Position numbers and translations under genes: made by a program. Below are positions 22,903-33,640 of a stretch of 47,610 bases of DNA, piece after piece. The notes below the pieces were generated by a model. It was not told where the DNA came from. It did no database searches and saw only the letters and a list, made by a program, of their open reading frames with translations. Positions within the stretch are counted from its first letter, which is position 1; each line of letters begins with the position of its first letter. The stretch comes from Krasilnikovozyma curviuscula (Eukaryota; Basidiomycota; Tremellomycetes; Cystofilobasidiales; Mrakiaceae): positions 1 to 47,610 of the forward strand of contig MVAQ01000170.1 of assembly GCA_014825775.1 (NCBI GenBank), in the 5' to 3' direction.

Positions 22903-23640
22903 TTATTCGGAAGTCTTCTTGACCTTCTTGGTGGCGACGGTTCCCTCTCTGATCGTACAAAATCAGCATCGTACAAACCAGTGACAAAGTCAGTATATGC
23001 GCTATAAAGCCTCTAATGAATTGACTAGGCGTACCTGAATCCGTTCTTGAATCGTCCGGAAACACCCTTGAGGTGGGCCATTCTTCCGGTACCAGTCTAA
23101 AATTTCACACGACAGCAGACCAGCGACAAGTCAGCATACCGAACGAGAACCAATCCTTCAGGTGGAGACAGGCACTCACGGTCTTTCTTCTCTTAGCCTT
23201 CAATCCCCAGTTGTAAGATCTGATCTTGGCAGCTGGGTATCCACAGGAGGAGCAGGTGTGCTTCTGCAAGTGGAAGGATCTGTTACCACATCTTCGGCAG
23301 GTGGTGTGGGACTTAGAGTGTCGGAGACCGCTGAATTAGGAAAAGCAGTTCTACGTCAGTGAATGATAACATATTGAGGTGTGGAGGGGATCGACGTACA
23401 AGGAGGATGTTCCCTAATTGCAGCAACAAAAAATCAACGGTCAGTATTCCTCTCTTTCACTTAAATACGTCCTCCACATTCCACCATCCCATCACAGCAC
23501 TGCTATTCTCCACAACCCATTCTGTCACCTAGAATGAAATTATCGAACGAACCTTAGTCTGTAGAGCAAAGCAAGTATATTCGTTAGTACACCTAATAAC
23601 GCTACACAATTGCAACTACGAGAAGGAGCTACTGACCATT
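22903..23640 (-). CDS. RPL37: 60S ribosomal protein eL37
   Basis: Zinc-ribbon protein of the large ribosomal subunit. Exons: 23640-23638 (just ATG), 23558-23553 (ACTAAG, Thr-Lys), 23414-23400, 23330-23180, 23096-23035, 22948-22903. The product starts MTKGTSSF and continues [58 protein letters not shown], ending [14 protein letters not shown], about 93 residues, as expected. The four zinc Cys (CRRC and CSSC) are present. Oddity: joining 23400 to 23330 with canonical GT-AG leaves one base too many: exon 3 ends in a complete TTT (Phe), while exon 4 begins C-GGT and needs two bases before it. Either base 23400 is an extra T, or splicing is non-canonical here. Confidence 0.95.
23553..23558 (-). 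other. 6-nt microexon of RPL37
   Basis: ACTAAG lies between the acceptor CTCTACAG and the donor GTTCGT and encodes the conserved Thr2-Lys3. The preceding exon contributes only the ATG (23640-23638) before its GTCAGT donor. Eukaryotic eL37 begins MTKGT or MGKGT, so these two codons are needed. Confidence 0.75.
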
Positions 23641-24433
23641 TTGCTGATGGAATCGAATTGAGAGTGGTCCCAAGAAGATTTGAGGAGAGAAGAGGTTGAC
23701 GGTCAGTCTCAAGCATTATCAAGGAGCGAGTTCTTCCAGAGGCAGCCAGCCAGTGAATCAATTCCCAATTCTTTCCACCATAATTTCCCCTCACTCAATT
23801 CCTGATCCTCTATGTTGAAATAACCAACGTGATAGAAAGATCTACATTTGTAGGTGCTGAAGTTACTGTTATGCGGCTGGTGCTGATGAAATATTGGGGC
23901 TGAGGCTGTTGCTGTTGCTGTCGCTGTATTTCCTGCTCCTTCTCAAGCAACTCCCCGACCAATCCCTGCATTCCTCCTGACTGGCTCCCTGCTGGCTGCT
24001 ATATCAATGCGAACTCACCTGAATGTCTTGAAGAAAGGGTGAGGAACAGTACTACGTCTCTTGCGACCCGCCCAACCAACTTCTCGCGGCGGCAGCGTTA
24101 CACCCAGCGTGACGCAGCTGTACAACAATTTTCCCACGGTAAAACTATGCATTTATTGTTGGGTTCTCAATCCGTCTTTCAGCTCGTTCTGACGACTGTT
24201 TAGGGTTCAGAAGATGGAAATTTAAGCTCTGTTTCCTTAATAGAGCAGTTGCTAGAATATTTGGATAGAGTTCTTGCAAGAAGCCAGTCAATCATAGGCT
24301 CAAAGATGATGCATTGGCTTCAGGGCTGTCTTGTAAAGTCATAACATGCTAGATGTAGGATTCTTTCATTCGTTAATCCAGTCATCTTCAAAACATCGCA
24401 GCCGGCTCTTCTGGCTCAAGTCGTCCTCGGTTG
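23641..24433. other. Intergenic: RPL37 promoter and downstream gene 3' region
   Basis: Upstream of RPL37 (minus) and downstream of the nuclear-type protein stop at 24434 (minus). A short CTG-repeat-like tract (GGCTGTTGCTGTTGCTG) occurs near 23904. I see no gene. Confidence 0.5.
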
Positions 24434-27400
24434 TCAAATCCTATCTTGAGCGCAACCGTCGTCTTTGCCCTCGTCAGGACTCATCTCATCACCAATATAC
24501 TTCTCTTCTTTGATTTTACAGTAGGCAATCTCAATACTCTCTCTTTTTCGTTTTCTGTATTCAGCGGCGGCTTTCCTCTCTTCCGGTGTTGACCATGATG
24601 AACGTCTCTTCCTTTTTTTCTTGGAACCAGTTGCTGCAGATTGTTTGGGAATTGATGCTCGTTTTGATGTTTCTGTGGACGGGAGGTGTTTGCCAGATTC
24701 TTTCGGTGTTGGTTTCTGTATGAATGGCTTTGTTGTTGTTGTAACAGGCGGTGCGAGACATTGCGACGACGAGCCTGATAGTGAATCATCCTGTGTGATG
24801 TGTCGCAGAGTGGATTTTGTTAACAGCAATGGCTGGAAGTTGCCTGGTTTACAGTGTGGTACCGTCGATTTGAGTTTAGCTGTGACAGATCTACCTGCGT
24901 TGATGTCATTTTGATACGTTGGGTCAGAGCCGTACATTTCTCGAGATGGAGTTTTATGCTTGGACACTTTTGATAGACTAGCCTTCGTTGCAATCGGAAT
25001 CGGCTGAGAAAGGTCCTCCGATGAATCTTCCCTCATCTGATACGAGCCACCATTATCAACGCACAATTCAGATGATGGCGGACCATTATCTTCGGTACAG
25101 TTATAGAGATGAGTCCTGTTGTTCTTGTGATGATTTTCAAAGTACTGATTCAGATGCAGGTGCATTGATGGTGAAGGTGAACCTCGGTGAGTAATTGGTA
25201 GCATGAAACCTTGGTTGTCTCCTTGACCATTACCAAATTTGACCACTTCGTCATTGTTCTCGGAGTGAATGCTATCGTCCTCCGAAAGTGGCACCGGGGG
25301 CGGAAGCTCCTTGAAACACACTCTTTTGATGCCAAACGATCTTAAAGAGATCGCATTCTTAAAACCGGAGCTGATCGTAGCGTCATCACCATCAGTTAGT
25401 CTGGGGCTCTTAGATGAGAGGGAGAGATATGGAGTTGTCGTGTTCAGGAGTTTAAATGCTGGTTCTGATGATGCTGAGGCGACTGCATCAAGGTTGAGTT
25501 CAAGAATACCCTTCTCCTGCTCCACGAATCGAGTAACCTTTGGGATATGATCCGGAAACTGGGAATTATTTTCAGTAAAAGTGGTCGGTCCTTGAAATTG
25601 AGCAGTCTCTCCTGGTGAGTAAGCTGCTTCAAGTGAAGAAGCGAGTGCGTAGACGGCACTTGTACCTGAGACTAATGGGATTGAGGCACATCGCTTACCG
25701 AAGACATCTTTCCTCACTGGCATATCCAGTTTCAGAGGGATCACGACTTTAGACCTAGGTTCTTTTTTGGATAATGCTGTGGTATCGAGATGTGATGTAT
25801 GAGCGATTGGTGGTGACTTTAGCTTCTGAAGAAGTTGTTGCTCGTGTGTTTGAGCGAGGTCAGGGGAAGAAGGCAACGGGACTGCTTTTCCGGCATCCGG
25901 CCTCTCACTGAGAAGGATCTCACCTTCAGCACCATCACCTTTGTCGGAGGTTTTCAATTGGGGTCTACACTGAAGATATTTCAAGACGATCGTTTCTTCA
26001 TCTTCACCTTCGGAGCTGCTTGAGGAGTAATCAACAAGCCCTATAATGGTCTTCTGTTCATCTCTACTCTTGCTATGATAGTTGACCTCTTCTTTTTCTT
26101 TGACAACTACTGGTTCTTCTAGGCTTTCTTCCGCAAGGAACGGCGATGGTCTTGATGATGTCTGTTGCCTCTGTTTATGTACAAGATCCGGCGAAGAGGA
26201 CACGATGTTTGCCTGTGATACACGACCACGTTTTTTGGGTGTGGATGTTGCTGGAGGCTCAAATGGGCGGTTCCTTTCTGCACGAGAATATGACGATTCG
26301 GATGTTGGTGATAGTAGACCGTCGTATTGAGTGGGGGTAGATGCCACACTTGGAAAGAATAAGGCGGATGAAGAGATGATCTGGAAAGAAACCCGTGCAT
26401 CAGCTAGTGTCATATGGTATACGTAAAGTACGACAGCATACCTCATCTTCATTATCGTTCAGCTATGAGCACATGCTAGGATGGTCAGCAGATAGATATG
26501 GGAGCTGAAACGGCAGGCGGCACTTACATCGACGTCCATATGTTTTTGGTAAACATCTTTGTCGTGTAGTGCGGGAGAGGTATCCCCGTCGCACCAGGAG
26601 ATCTTGGCAGCAGAATCACCTCCTGATTTCGAAGGTCCAGGAGCAAGTGCGACGTTCGTCTAAAAGAAATGAAAATGGATGGTAGTCTCAGACTACGCCA
26701 TCTGCACAGAAATATAACTGTATTAATCACAGCGCTAGCTTACTCGATCAACTGTTTGATTGTTCTTCGACGCTTTCAGGAATCTGCGTGAAATTTTCGT
26801 ACCGTGCCTTGATCTTGGTGTTGAGGTTGCGAGGAACTGTAAAAGGTGAGGAGGTTCAAACGGGTGCGAAATAGATACAGTGCCTGAAGACGCAGAAGGA
26901 GAGCGCTACGAGATTGGAACAAAATAAACGGTTAATGATTATATCATCATCGAGCTGAGAAAAAAAGAAAAAAAAAAAAAGGAACAGACGAGTGAGGACG
27001 CTGAGGTAGATGGCTTGAGTCGGACTGTTGCCTTTCCCTTAATTTCTGGGGCTTCTGGGGCTTCCGGATGTTTATGTATCTCCTTATTCTCCCTTTGCAT
27101 TAGGGATGGTTGCGACTTGTGACTGGAAGGAGCATTGAACTACAGCATTGACAGCGATAAACGTTAGGCGTACCAAACCAGGACAGAACAGCAGGAGTAT
27201 ACTCACTATCGAAGTTGAGGTTGTTTCCTTCTTCTTTTTTCTCTTAGGGGAATTCTCAATCCCTTCTCGTAGCACATCCTTCTCGACGGAGGGAGCTTTA
27301 CGTTTCCTCAGCGAAATCTCGTGTTCCCCGCCTCGATAGACATCGATTGCTGCAGGTTTCTTCTGCCTCTTAGGTTGTTTTTTCCTGGCTAGTAATTCCT

Positions 27401-27620
27401 CTTCAGCCTCATCACGCTTCGCTACACTGTTGGAGGCAGATACGGCGCGCTTCTTGGACTCCGTCTTCTTTCGAACCGGTGGGGGAGAAGAGGACGAGGA
27501 ATACGGGGCTGAGTTTCTTTCCTGTGAGGCTGGAACTGGGCCAGCATTCGTTTTGTCCTTAAGCTTGTCCTTATATTTGCCCTTTCGAGAGTAAGTGGGG
27601 CCTTTGCGAGCTAAGGGCAT
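24434..27620 (-). CDS. Fast-evolving, probably nuclear protein of unknown function
   Basis: Six exons (27620-27207, 27139-26990, 26905-26744, 26659-26528, 26462-26442, 26380-24434) give about 941 residues in one frame. The start is very basic (MPLARKGPTYSRKGKYKDKL), with several Lys/Arg clusters (KKQPKRQKK, SPKRKKKKE) that look like nuclear localisation signals. The middle is Ser/Pro-rich with acidic patches (SSSSSEGEDEET). The C-terminus is again basic (SKKKRKRRSSWSTPEERKAA) with a helical, charged end. Exon 5 is only 21 nt (LNDNEDE). I recognise no domain. Composition suggests a chromatin or chromosome-associated protein, but that is inference. It is divergent from the PACT gene, with about 1 kb between. 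Confidence 0.65.
26442..26462 (-). other. 21-nt microexon
   Basis: CTGAACGATAATGAAGATGAG lies between acceptor CTCATAG and donor GTATGC and encodes LNDNEDE. It is a multiple of three, so skipping it would keep the frame and remove an acidic patch. Confidence 0.6.
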
Positions 27621-28628
27621 CTTCGAGTCGGATGGTTGTCAAGGGAGCATTCCTTGGCTACTCGTGCTGCATCTCCCCTTTATTTTTTTCCTTTCTCTTC
27701 TTGCTTCACTTTATACAGATAAGTAGTGATGAAGCTCTAACGTTGCAAGTCAGCTCCCAAGTTACTCTTCATCTGTTTCTCTAGCCCTGAAGTTCGAATG
27801 TTGTTGCGACCTTGGACAGCGCTCCGAAGCTTATATATCCTGCCAGCTGTCTAATCATGGTGAGAATACCCTTGAAGCTGGAGATAACAGGGTGCAAAAA
27901 TGGGAAAACACGAAGAAAAGACTAAGAACAAGAAAAATACAGCAAGATGTCATCAAGTAGCCAAGGACTTTGTAGAAAGTCTTCGTATGTCACAACAGTA
28001 AACAAGACCCTTAATGAGTGCCTCACTATTCTAACGCTTACCGTTTCTGTTAATAGAAACATCATAGAAACATCATGGTCGGAAAGCACCATCTATGGCC
28101 ACAGGGAGATCTCATGCTCCCTCTAGTCTCTAGTCCCTACTTCTTCACAGATACATCTCTCCTATATACCAGTTCTATTTTCTGATAGTTCTTTGTTAAT
28201 TTGTCTATTCAACGATTTCATCAGTTTGACGAGTGCCGAGTTGCAAGCGCTGCGCTCAGCCATTACCAACTTCGACATCGAGATATTATCAAGCAGCAAT
28301 ATTGTCGAATATGACGAATTTAGACCTCAAAACACTTTCTGTTCACTCTGAGCTACAATAGTGTAAGAGAATTTACCAGGACGAAAGACAGAAAATTATC
28401 ATCGAAATGCAAAAAGAATTCGCGCTTGGCGACCATTCCGCTTGTTTTTTCTGTGTTTTACCACTCAACACCTTCAAGCACGAGCTTGGCCCCTGAATCT
28501 TACAAAAGTGAGATTCTGTTCGTATCCATAGGTACGCTATTATTGCCTTGAAACTGCATGCACCGGGAGGCCCTTAAACTGACTACATTTCCCTCATTCA
28601 TGTTACCGGCCTTTCCCCCTCGAAGAGC
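27621..28628. promoter_or_regulatory. 1.0-kb divergent intergenic region
   Basis: Separates the start codons of the nuclear-type protein (minus) and the PACT protein (plus). A short direct duplication of AGAAACATCAT occurs near 28058-28078. No gene is seen. Confidence 0.4.
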
Positions 28629-31600
28629 ATGGAAACTCCCTCAAAGATCCTTCGAAGGATCAGAGAGAGTGAAGCTGCAGCTATGGAGCTGCCCTCACTT
28701 CCTTCCATTGAAGCTTGGAAGGACGAGAATGACTTTACAGAGGTTCGAGACACCGACGACGAAGAGGACCAAGATTATTATACCTCCAGGTCACTGGAAA
28801 TTGAGAACTTGAACAGTCCTGAGAGTGTAGGTAACAGCACTATTCGGCCTTGCTTATCTCGCTCATCCTTTCAGGAGAAATTGTGGGAAAGTTGGCTCAT
28901 TCCTCCTCTCTCCGCTTGTTGTTTTCCTGCAGTCTTCCTCGAAACTCCCACCACCTACTCCAGTCTCCTCAGCTCCTACTCCAAGACCACTTGGATCTTC
29001 TATACGAGGCAATGTGCCATTCACACCAGTCCCAGCCTCGTTCCACCAAAAGAAATATCAGTCAACACCTTACGCTAAAGCCTCCCCTACTTACTCAGAC
29101 GACACGCCCTACTCATCGACTCCAGTCACCAACGTGCACTCCTCGTTAAGGACTATCAGCACTATCAGGCCAAGTACCGGCTCATCATCCAGATTTGGAA
29201 GGTCAACTAGGGAAAGTGACGAGTCTATTGATGAGGCTTCGTTTGACAGTATTGCAAAGGGGAAGACCCCTTCTGAAGGATCCAGAGGTTCAGCCGAGAT
29301 CATCTCAGATCAATCAGAAAATCATTCAACAGGCATCGCAGAGGGAGGCGACGAGTCTCAGAGGTTGAACTCAATCAGAGAAGCATCGTTTGAACTAGAC
29401 GAAGGCGAGCAGGACGAGCAAGACGTCAGAAGAGGAATTCGATGGGGCAGTGCCGAAGTTGAGGATCAGATTGTTCCTCTCAATGATGCCTCGATGGGAT
29501 CTGATGATGTTAATACCCCTGTACGTTGGCCCCTCCTGGTTCAAAGAATCGTGCTTACTCTTTGCATTCAACAGGCAAAGAAGAATTTCATCGACCTGAG
29601 CCGTCGCCGTTCTCGCAGTTCATCAATTTCTAAAGCGAGGGCTCCCTCATTCGGTCACAGTCCAGGTAGCGTCAGCAGTATTTCAACCGCTTCCACCCCA
29701 AAGGATCGCTCGCGATCACCACAACAGAGTATCGAGCTCAGCATCGTTCAGCCGGATGAAGATGATGAAGGTCAAAATTCCATTGAGGAGACTAGTCTCA
29801 GCCAAATTACTCAACCCGCCTTGTCTCCAGTCAAAGACTCCTTCGTGTCGATGCCCTCAACTCCTGGTACAGCTCTCCACAACGATATGTCGCGATCTCT
29901 CAGTGATTCAATGGCTCCCACACCAGTCCCAGCAACCCATGATATCACCACCTCATCTCGTCCTAGAGAAAGCGCGTCTTTCTACACCCCTCTGGGAAAG
30001 GACGACGGAGAGCGCAGGAAGAGTATGTTCCTCGCCTCTCTCGTGAACTCTTCATCATCTCACCGACCGTCAAGAGTCTCTCGAACACCTGGTCCACGTC
30101 GATCCTCTGTGGGTGCACCCTCGCCACTCTCAACTTCTCAAACTGCAGCAGCTCCAGATGAGTCGTTTGCGACCGTCTCGTCCAACGACCTCACAACATT
30201 CGCCAAAGCAGCCAACACGTCAATGCCAACGGATCTTCAAGATGGCGCTCTTTCAACTCCCTTCAATGGCGTCAAGCTCAGCCGACATGTCCACGAAATC
30301 AACCGTCAACAGGCTGCGGAGATCAAACTGCTCGAGTCGAAGGTCTACGACGACGCGTTGGAGATTGAAGAGCTCAGAGCTCGACTAGACGAATTTGAAG
30401 CCCAGGAGGTTGAGGGTAGTGACGTTGCTGCCGTTTCAACTTCCGCTCCTACACCAAGGAAATTGCCTGAACAAGTCGCTTTGCCTGAAAGTCCAACCTC
30501 TGGGGCGACGCTGTGGGAGGAGCTGCAGCAAAAAGAAAAGAAGATCCAAAGGTTGGAAGAGGAAGCTGATAGGATCGAGAAGGAGGTCGTTGGTGTCCTT
30601 GAAAAGGCCGGAGAGAAGCTGGAAGAGGCTGAGAGCGCGTTGGAGAAGGTCAAGGAGGAGAAGGCTTCCGCTGAAGCTCAACTGAGGCAAGTTCAAGCTC
30701 GTGAGGCCGAGCGTGAGGCTGAATGGACAGCTGAGCGAGAGAAGCTCATTGAACAGCTGTCAACTGCAGCTGTAGCTGGACTCGATGAAGGTACTGCTCA
30801 GCAAAGCAAAGTGTTACTCGCTGAGATTAACAGGCTCAATGCGGAAGTCCGCGCGTCACAAAAGACTTCCTCAGATCCAGCTTCGGAACTGGAATCGGTT
30901 CAATCAGCCCTCTCACCATCTCAGTCAGAACTCTCAATAGCTCAGGCAACTCTCGCTGAACTCCATGAAACTCACAGAGTGTTCGTGGAGAAAGCTCAAG
31001 CAGAGATCGCTCATCTTGAATCTGCCAACAAGGCATTCGTCGACATGGAGGTTCAGTGGGAGAATGAGTTAGACTCACTCGAAGCAGAAGTTAAGAGCCT
31101 AAAGGAGAATAATGAGAGGTTAGAGCTCGTCAAGGAAGGTCTTGATTCTAAAGTCGAAACGGCAATGGAGAAGACTAGGGCTGTTGAGGAAGAGCTTGAG
31201 GCTTCCAACAAGGTGAGTGTTTTGCAGAAAAATTTCACTTTCACTTAATAACGTATTCTTCTTTCTTGTGTACAGGTGATCAACAATCTTCAATCTCAAA
31301 TTGGAACTTTGGAAGCGGAACAGGCGTCCTTCCAGAAGCGCTTCTTAGCCCAAGTCTCGGAGATGGAGACTATAAAAAGCAACGTCCATTTGAAGAGTGA
31401 CAGGATTCTGGAGCTGGAGAATAAGCTTACCAAGGTTCAAGAAGAGCACAATGTCAAAGCTGTCGAACTAGCAAAGAAGGATGGAGATGAAGCACTGATG
31501 GAGCATGTTCAGCTGAAGGAGAAGTTCTCTCAGGCTGAAGAGGTAAATATTTGTCCCACGTTGTTGTATCTTATATTCTACTGACTAATATTCCTCTTTC

Positions 31601-33042
31601 CAGCGCAACAAATTCCTCCAATCAGAAGTCCGTTCGCTGGAGCTTTCAGTCAACCAACTGCGCGCTCACTTAGCGGACCAAGTTACTGAAATCGAAACTA
31701 TCAATCAGAACCTGAGGGCTAAATCTGAAAAGGTTTTCCATCTAGAAACTGAATTGGATCACATCAAAATCGTTAAGAGTACTTGGGAAAGCGATGCCGA
31801 CGCTACTCGCAGGAAGCACACCAGACTTGTCTTGGATAAGGAAGCGGCTGAGGCTTTGATGGAGAAAGCCAAAAAAGTAAGTCTTTGCTGTGACGGTTTG
31901 AAGTCAGACTCAACTGACTCTGGGATGCCCCAAAGGAAACTCGTGCTCTTCGATCCGAGCTCAACTCTATTTCAGCGTCACACTCATCTTTGCAAGCCCA
32001 ACAAGAGTCCAAGATCACCTCACTCACGGCGAAGCTCCAAGTGTCAGAATCAGAGATATCATCTTTTGAGGAAACAATCGCTCGCCATGCCGCAGAGAAA
32101 GCAGCTGTTGGACGGACAGTTTCTCAGCTGGAAACGGAGCTTGCTCGATTGAGATCTGTGGGACACGATCTGGGAAGCTCTCTAGAAAAGATCAAAGTCC
32201 AAAGAAACTCGAGCTCGTCTGCCAAGGGCGTTGCAGTGAAGGAGGTTGAAGAGCTGAAGAAGAGGCTTAGACAGATGGAGAAGAAGGAGAAGAAACGGTC
32301 CGAGTCCAAAGTCAGGGATTTAGAGGATGAGCTGTTGCAGAAACGAGAAGAGCTCAGAGAAGCGTTTAAAGATTTGGATCGTCATGTATCGCCTGAGGAG
32401 TCAGTCTCAGTCTCCAGAAGTCCATTTCTATCGTCTTGTAATGGTAACTCAACCCTTCTTTTTTTTGGCTGTTTTCAGAACCAATGCAATGGTCGCTCAA
32501 CTCAAGCTTACCCATAACAGAGAGTCTAAAGGGCTCCTTGTCCGAATCCGATACCTCAAGGCCCTCTTCACACGCGAGAACAGGCTGAGGATGGACTTGG
32601 CGTTCCAAAAGAAGTACCTCCTGACGCTTCTGGGTGGTATGAGTAATAGGTGAGAGGTGTCTCATAATGCATCTCCGGTGTCGCTGGTTATGTGTGGCAA
32701 CTGACCTCGTTGATGTATTCTCGGGATTTCTTTATCGTTGCCGTTGTGCGCAGTGAACGAGAAGCAATGGTTGCTCTTGCTCAACTGGGCTACTCACCGA
32801 GTGCTCCTCCTCGAAAATGTAGGACGTTCAAGGGTGTGGCTTTGGCCGTACTCATGATTGTCCGAACCAGGTAAGCGCAGTTTCTCGATCTGTGGTTAAT
32901 TTCAGTCGACGCCAGTCGCTGATTCCGTTGAATCGGAATTTATTTATTTTACAACAGGCGGCAAGCTGAGGACTGGGCAAGGGAGTGTCAGGTCAAAGCT
33001 CAACTTAAAGAGGCACATAGAGAGGCTCGTTCACGCTCCTGA
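28629..33042 (+). CDS. Long coiled-coil protein with C-terminal PACT-type domain (pericentrin/Pcp1-like spindle pole body protein)
   Basis: Probable spindle pole body scaffold that anchors gamma-tubulin complexes. Nine exons (28629-28826, 28933-29520, 29575-31212, 31276-31542, 31604-31876, 31936-32399, 32479-32649, 32754-32870, 32958-33042) give 1,266 residues. The N-terminal 420 residues are Ser/Pro-rich with many SP/TP sites (for example PFTPVPASFHQKKYQSTPYA). Near-continuous heptad coiled coil follows, beginning around KLSRHVHEINRQQAAEIKLL. The C-terminus matches the PACT pattern: RIRYLKALFTRENRLRMDLA, FQKKYLLTLLGG, then EREAMVALAQLGYSP and a basic tail ending EARSRS. In fungi this architecture is Pcp1/PcpA/Spc110-like. 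The donor at 32400 was chosen because it alone joins the PACT exon in frame. Confidence 0.8.
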
Positions 33043-33640
33043 ACAGCCAGCGCTCTGAACACCGACTGAGGACGATGTTTCAACTTTCATCGCTTCCGCG
33101 CGAACTCCCTTCGACTTTTTCTTCTTTTCTTCGAATTTCATTTCTACATGTTGTAATATATGTGACTCAGTTTTAATGAGTGGGAGAGTGTCTTCATTTC
33201 ACTTTAATGTAATACGTTACTCTCCTTTGGTAGTGTCCTTGTAACCTCTCGTTCTGTGCAGCACTCCTTCGAAAAGTAATTGGCCACGAAGAGGGATCGG
33301 CGCACAGGCAAAACGAAAACGACGATCCAGGCGGTTTCTCGACCACCTCCCAACCCAACCGATATTTCCCTCTCTTTCCCTGTGCCTTCCAACCCCATCT
33401 CTTTAGATACATTATACAAGGTGATAAAGCCAGCTTTGCACACCTATATTGGAGTGGTTGACTAACTGCCTTGTGCTTTTCTCTGGTTCTGGAAGCTTAA
33501 TTCCCAGACTCAATAAACAGGCGAACGCCTCTCGAAAATCAACAAAAGAGATAGCCCACTCCATCCAACCCACCAACCAGTACTGCTTATCGGGATAGTA
33601 TATATCACCTAGACTAAGGTCAGGCTGACAGGTCGAAGAT
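33043..33640. other. Intergenic: PACT gene 3' region and promoter of the next gene
   Basis: About 600 bp between two plus-strand genes. A TATA-like stretch (GTATATATCAC, near 33597-33607) lies some 35-45 bp before the next start codon. No gene is supported; a 99-codon minus frame at 33412-33711 overlaps the next gene's signal peptide. Confidence 0.5.

Noticed and set aside
23311..23330. Alternative RPL37 acceptor (CTCTAAG ending at 23312) that would restore frame
   Set aside because: It would delete the conserved GLRHSK from eL37, so it is unlikely to give a working ribosomal protein.
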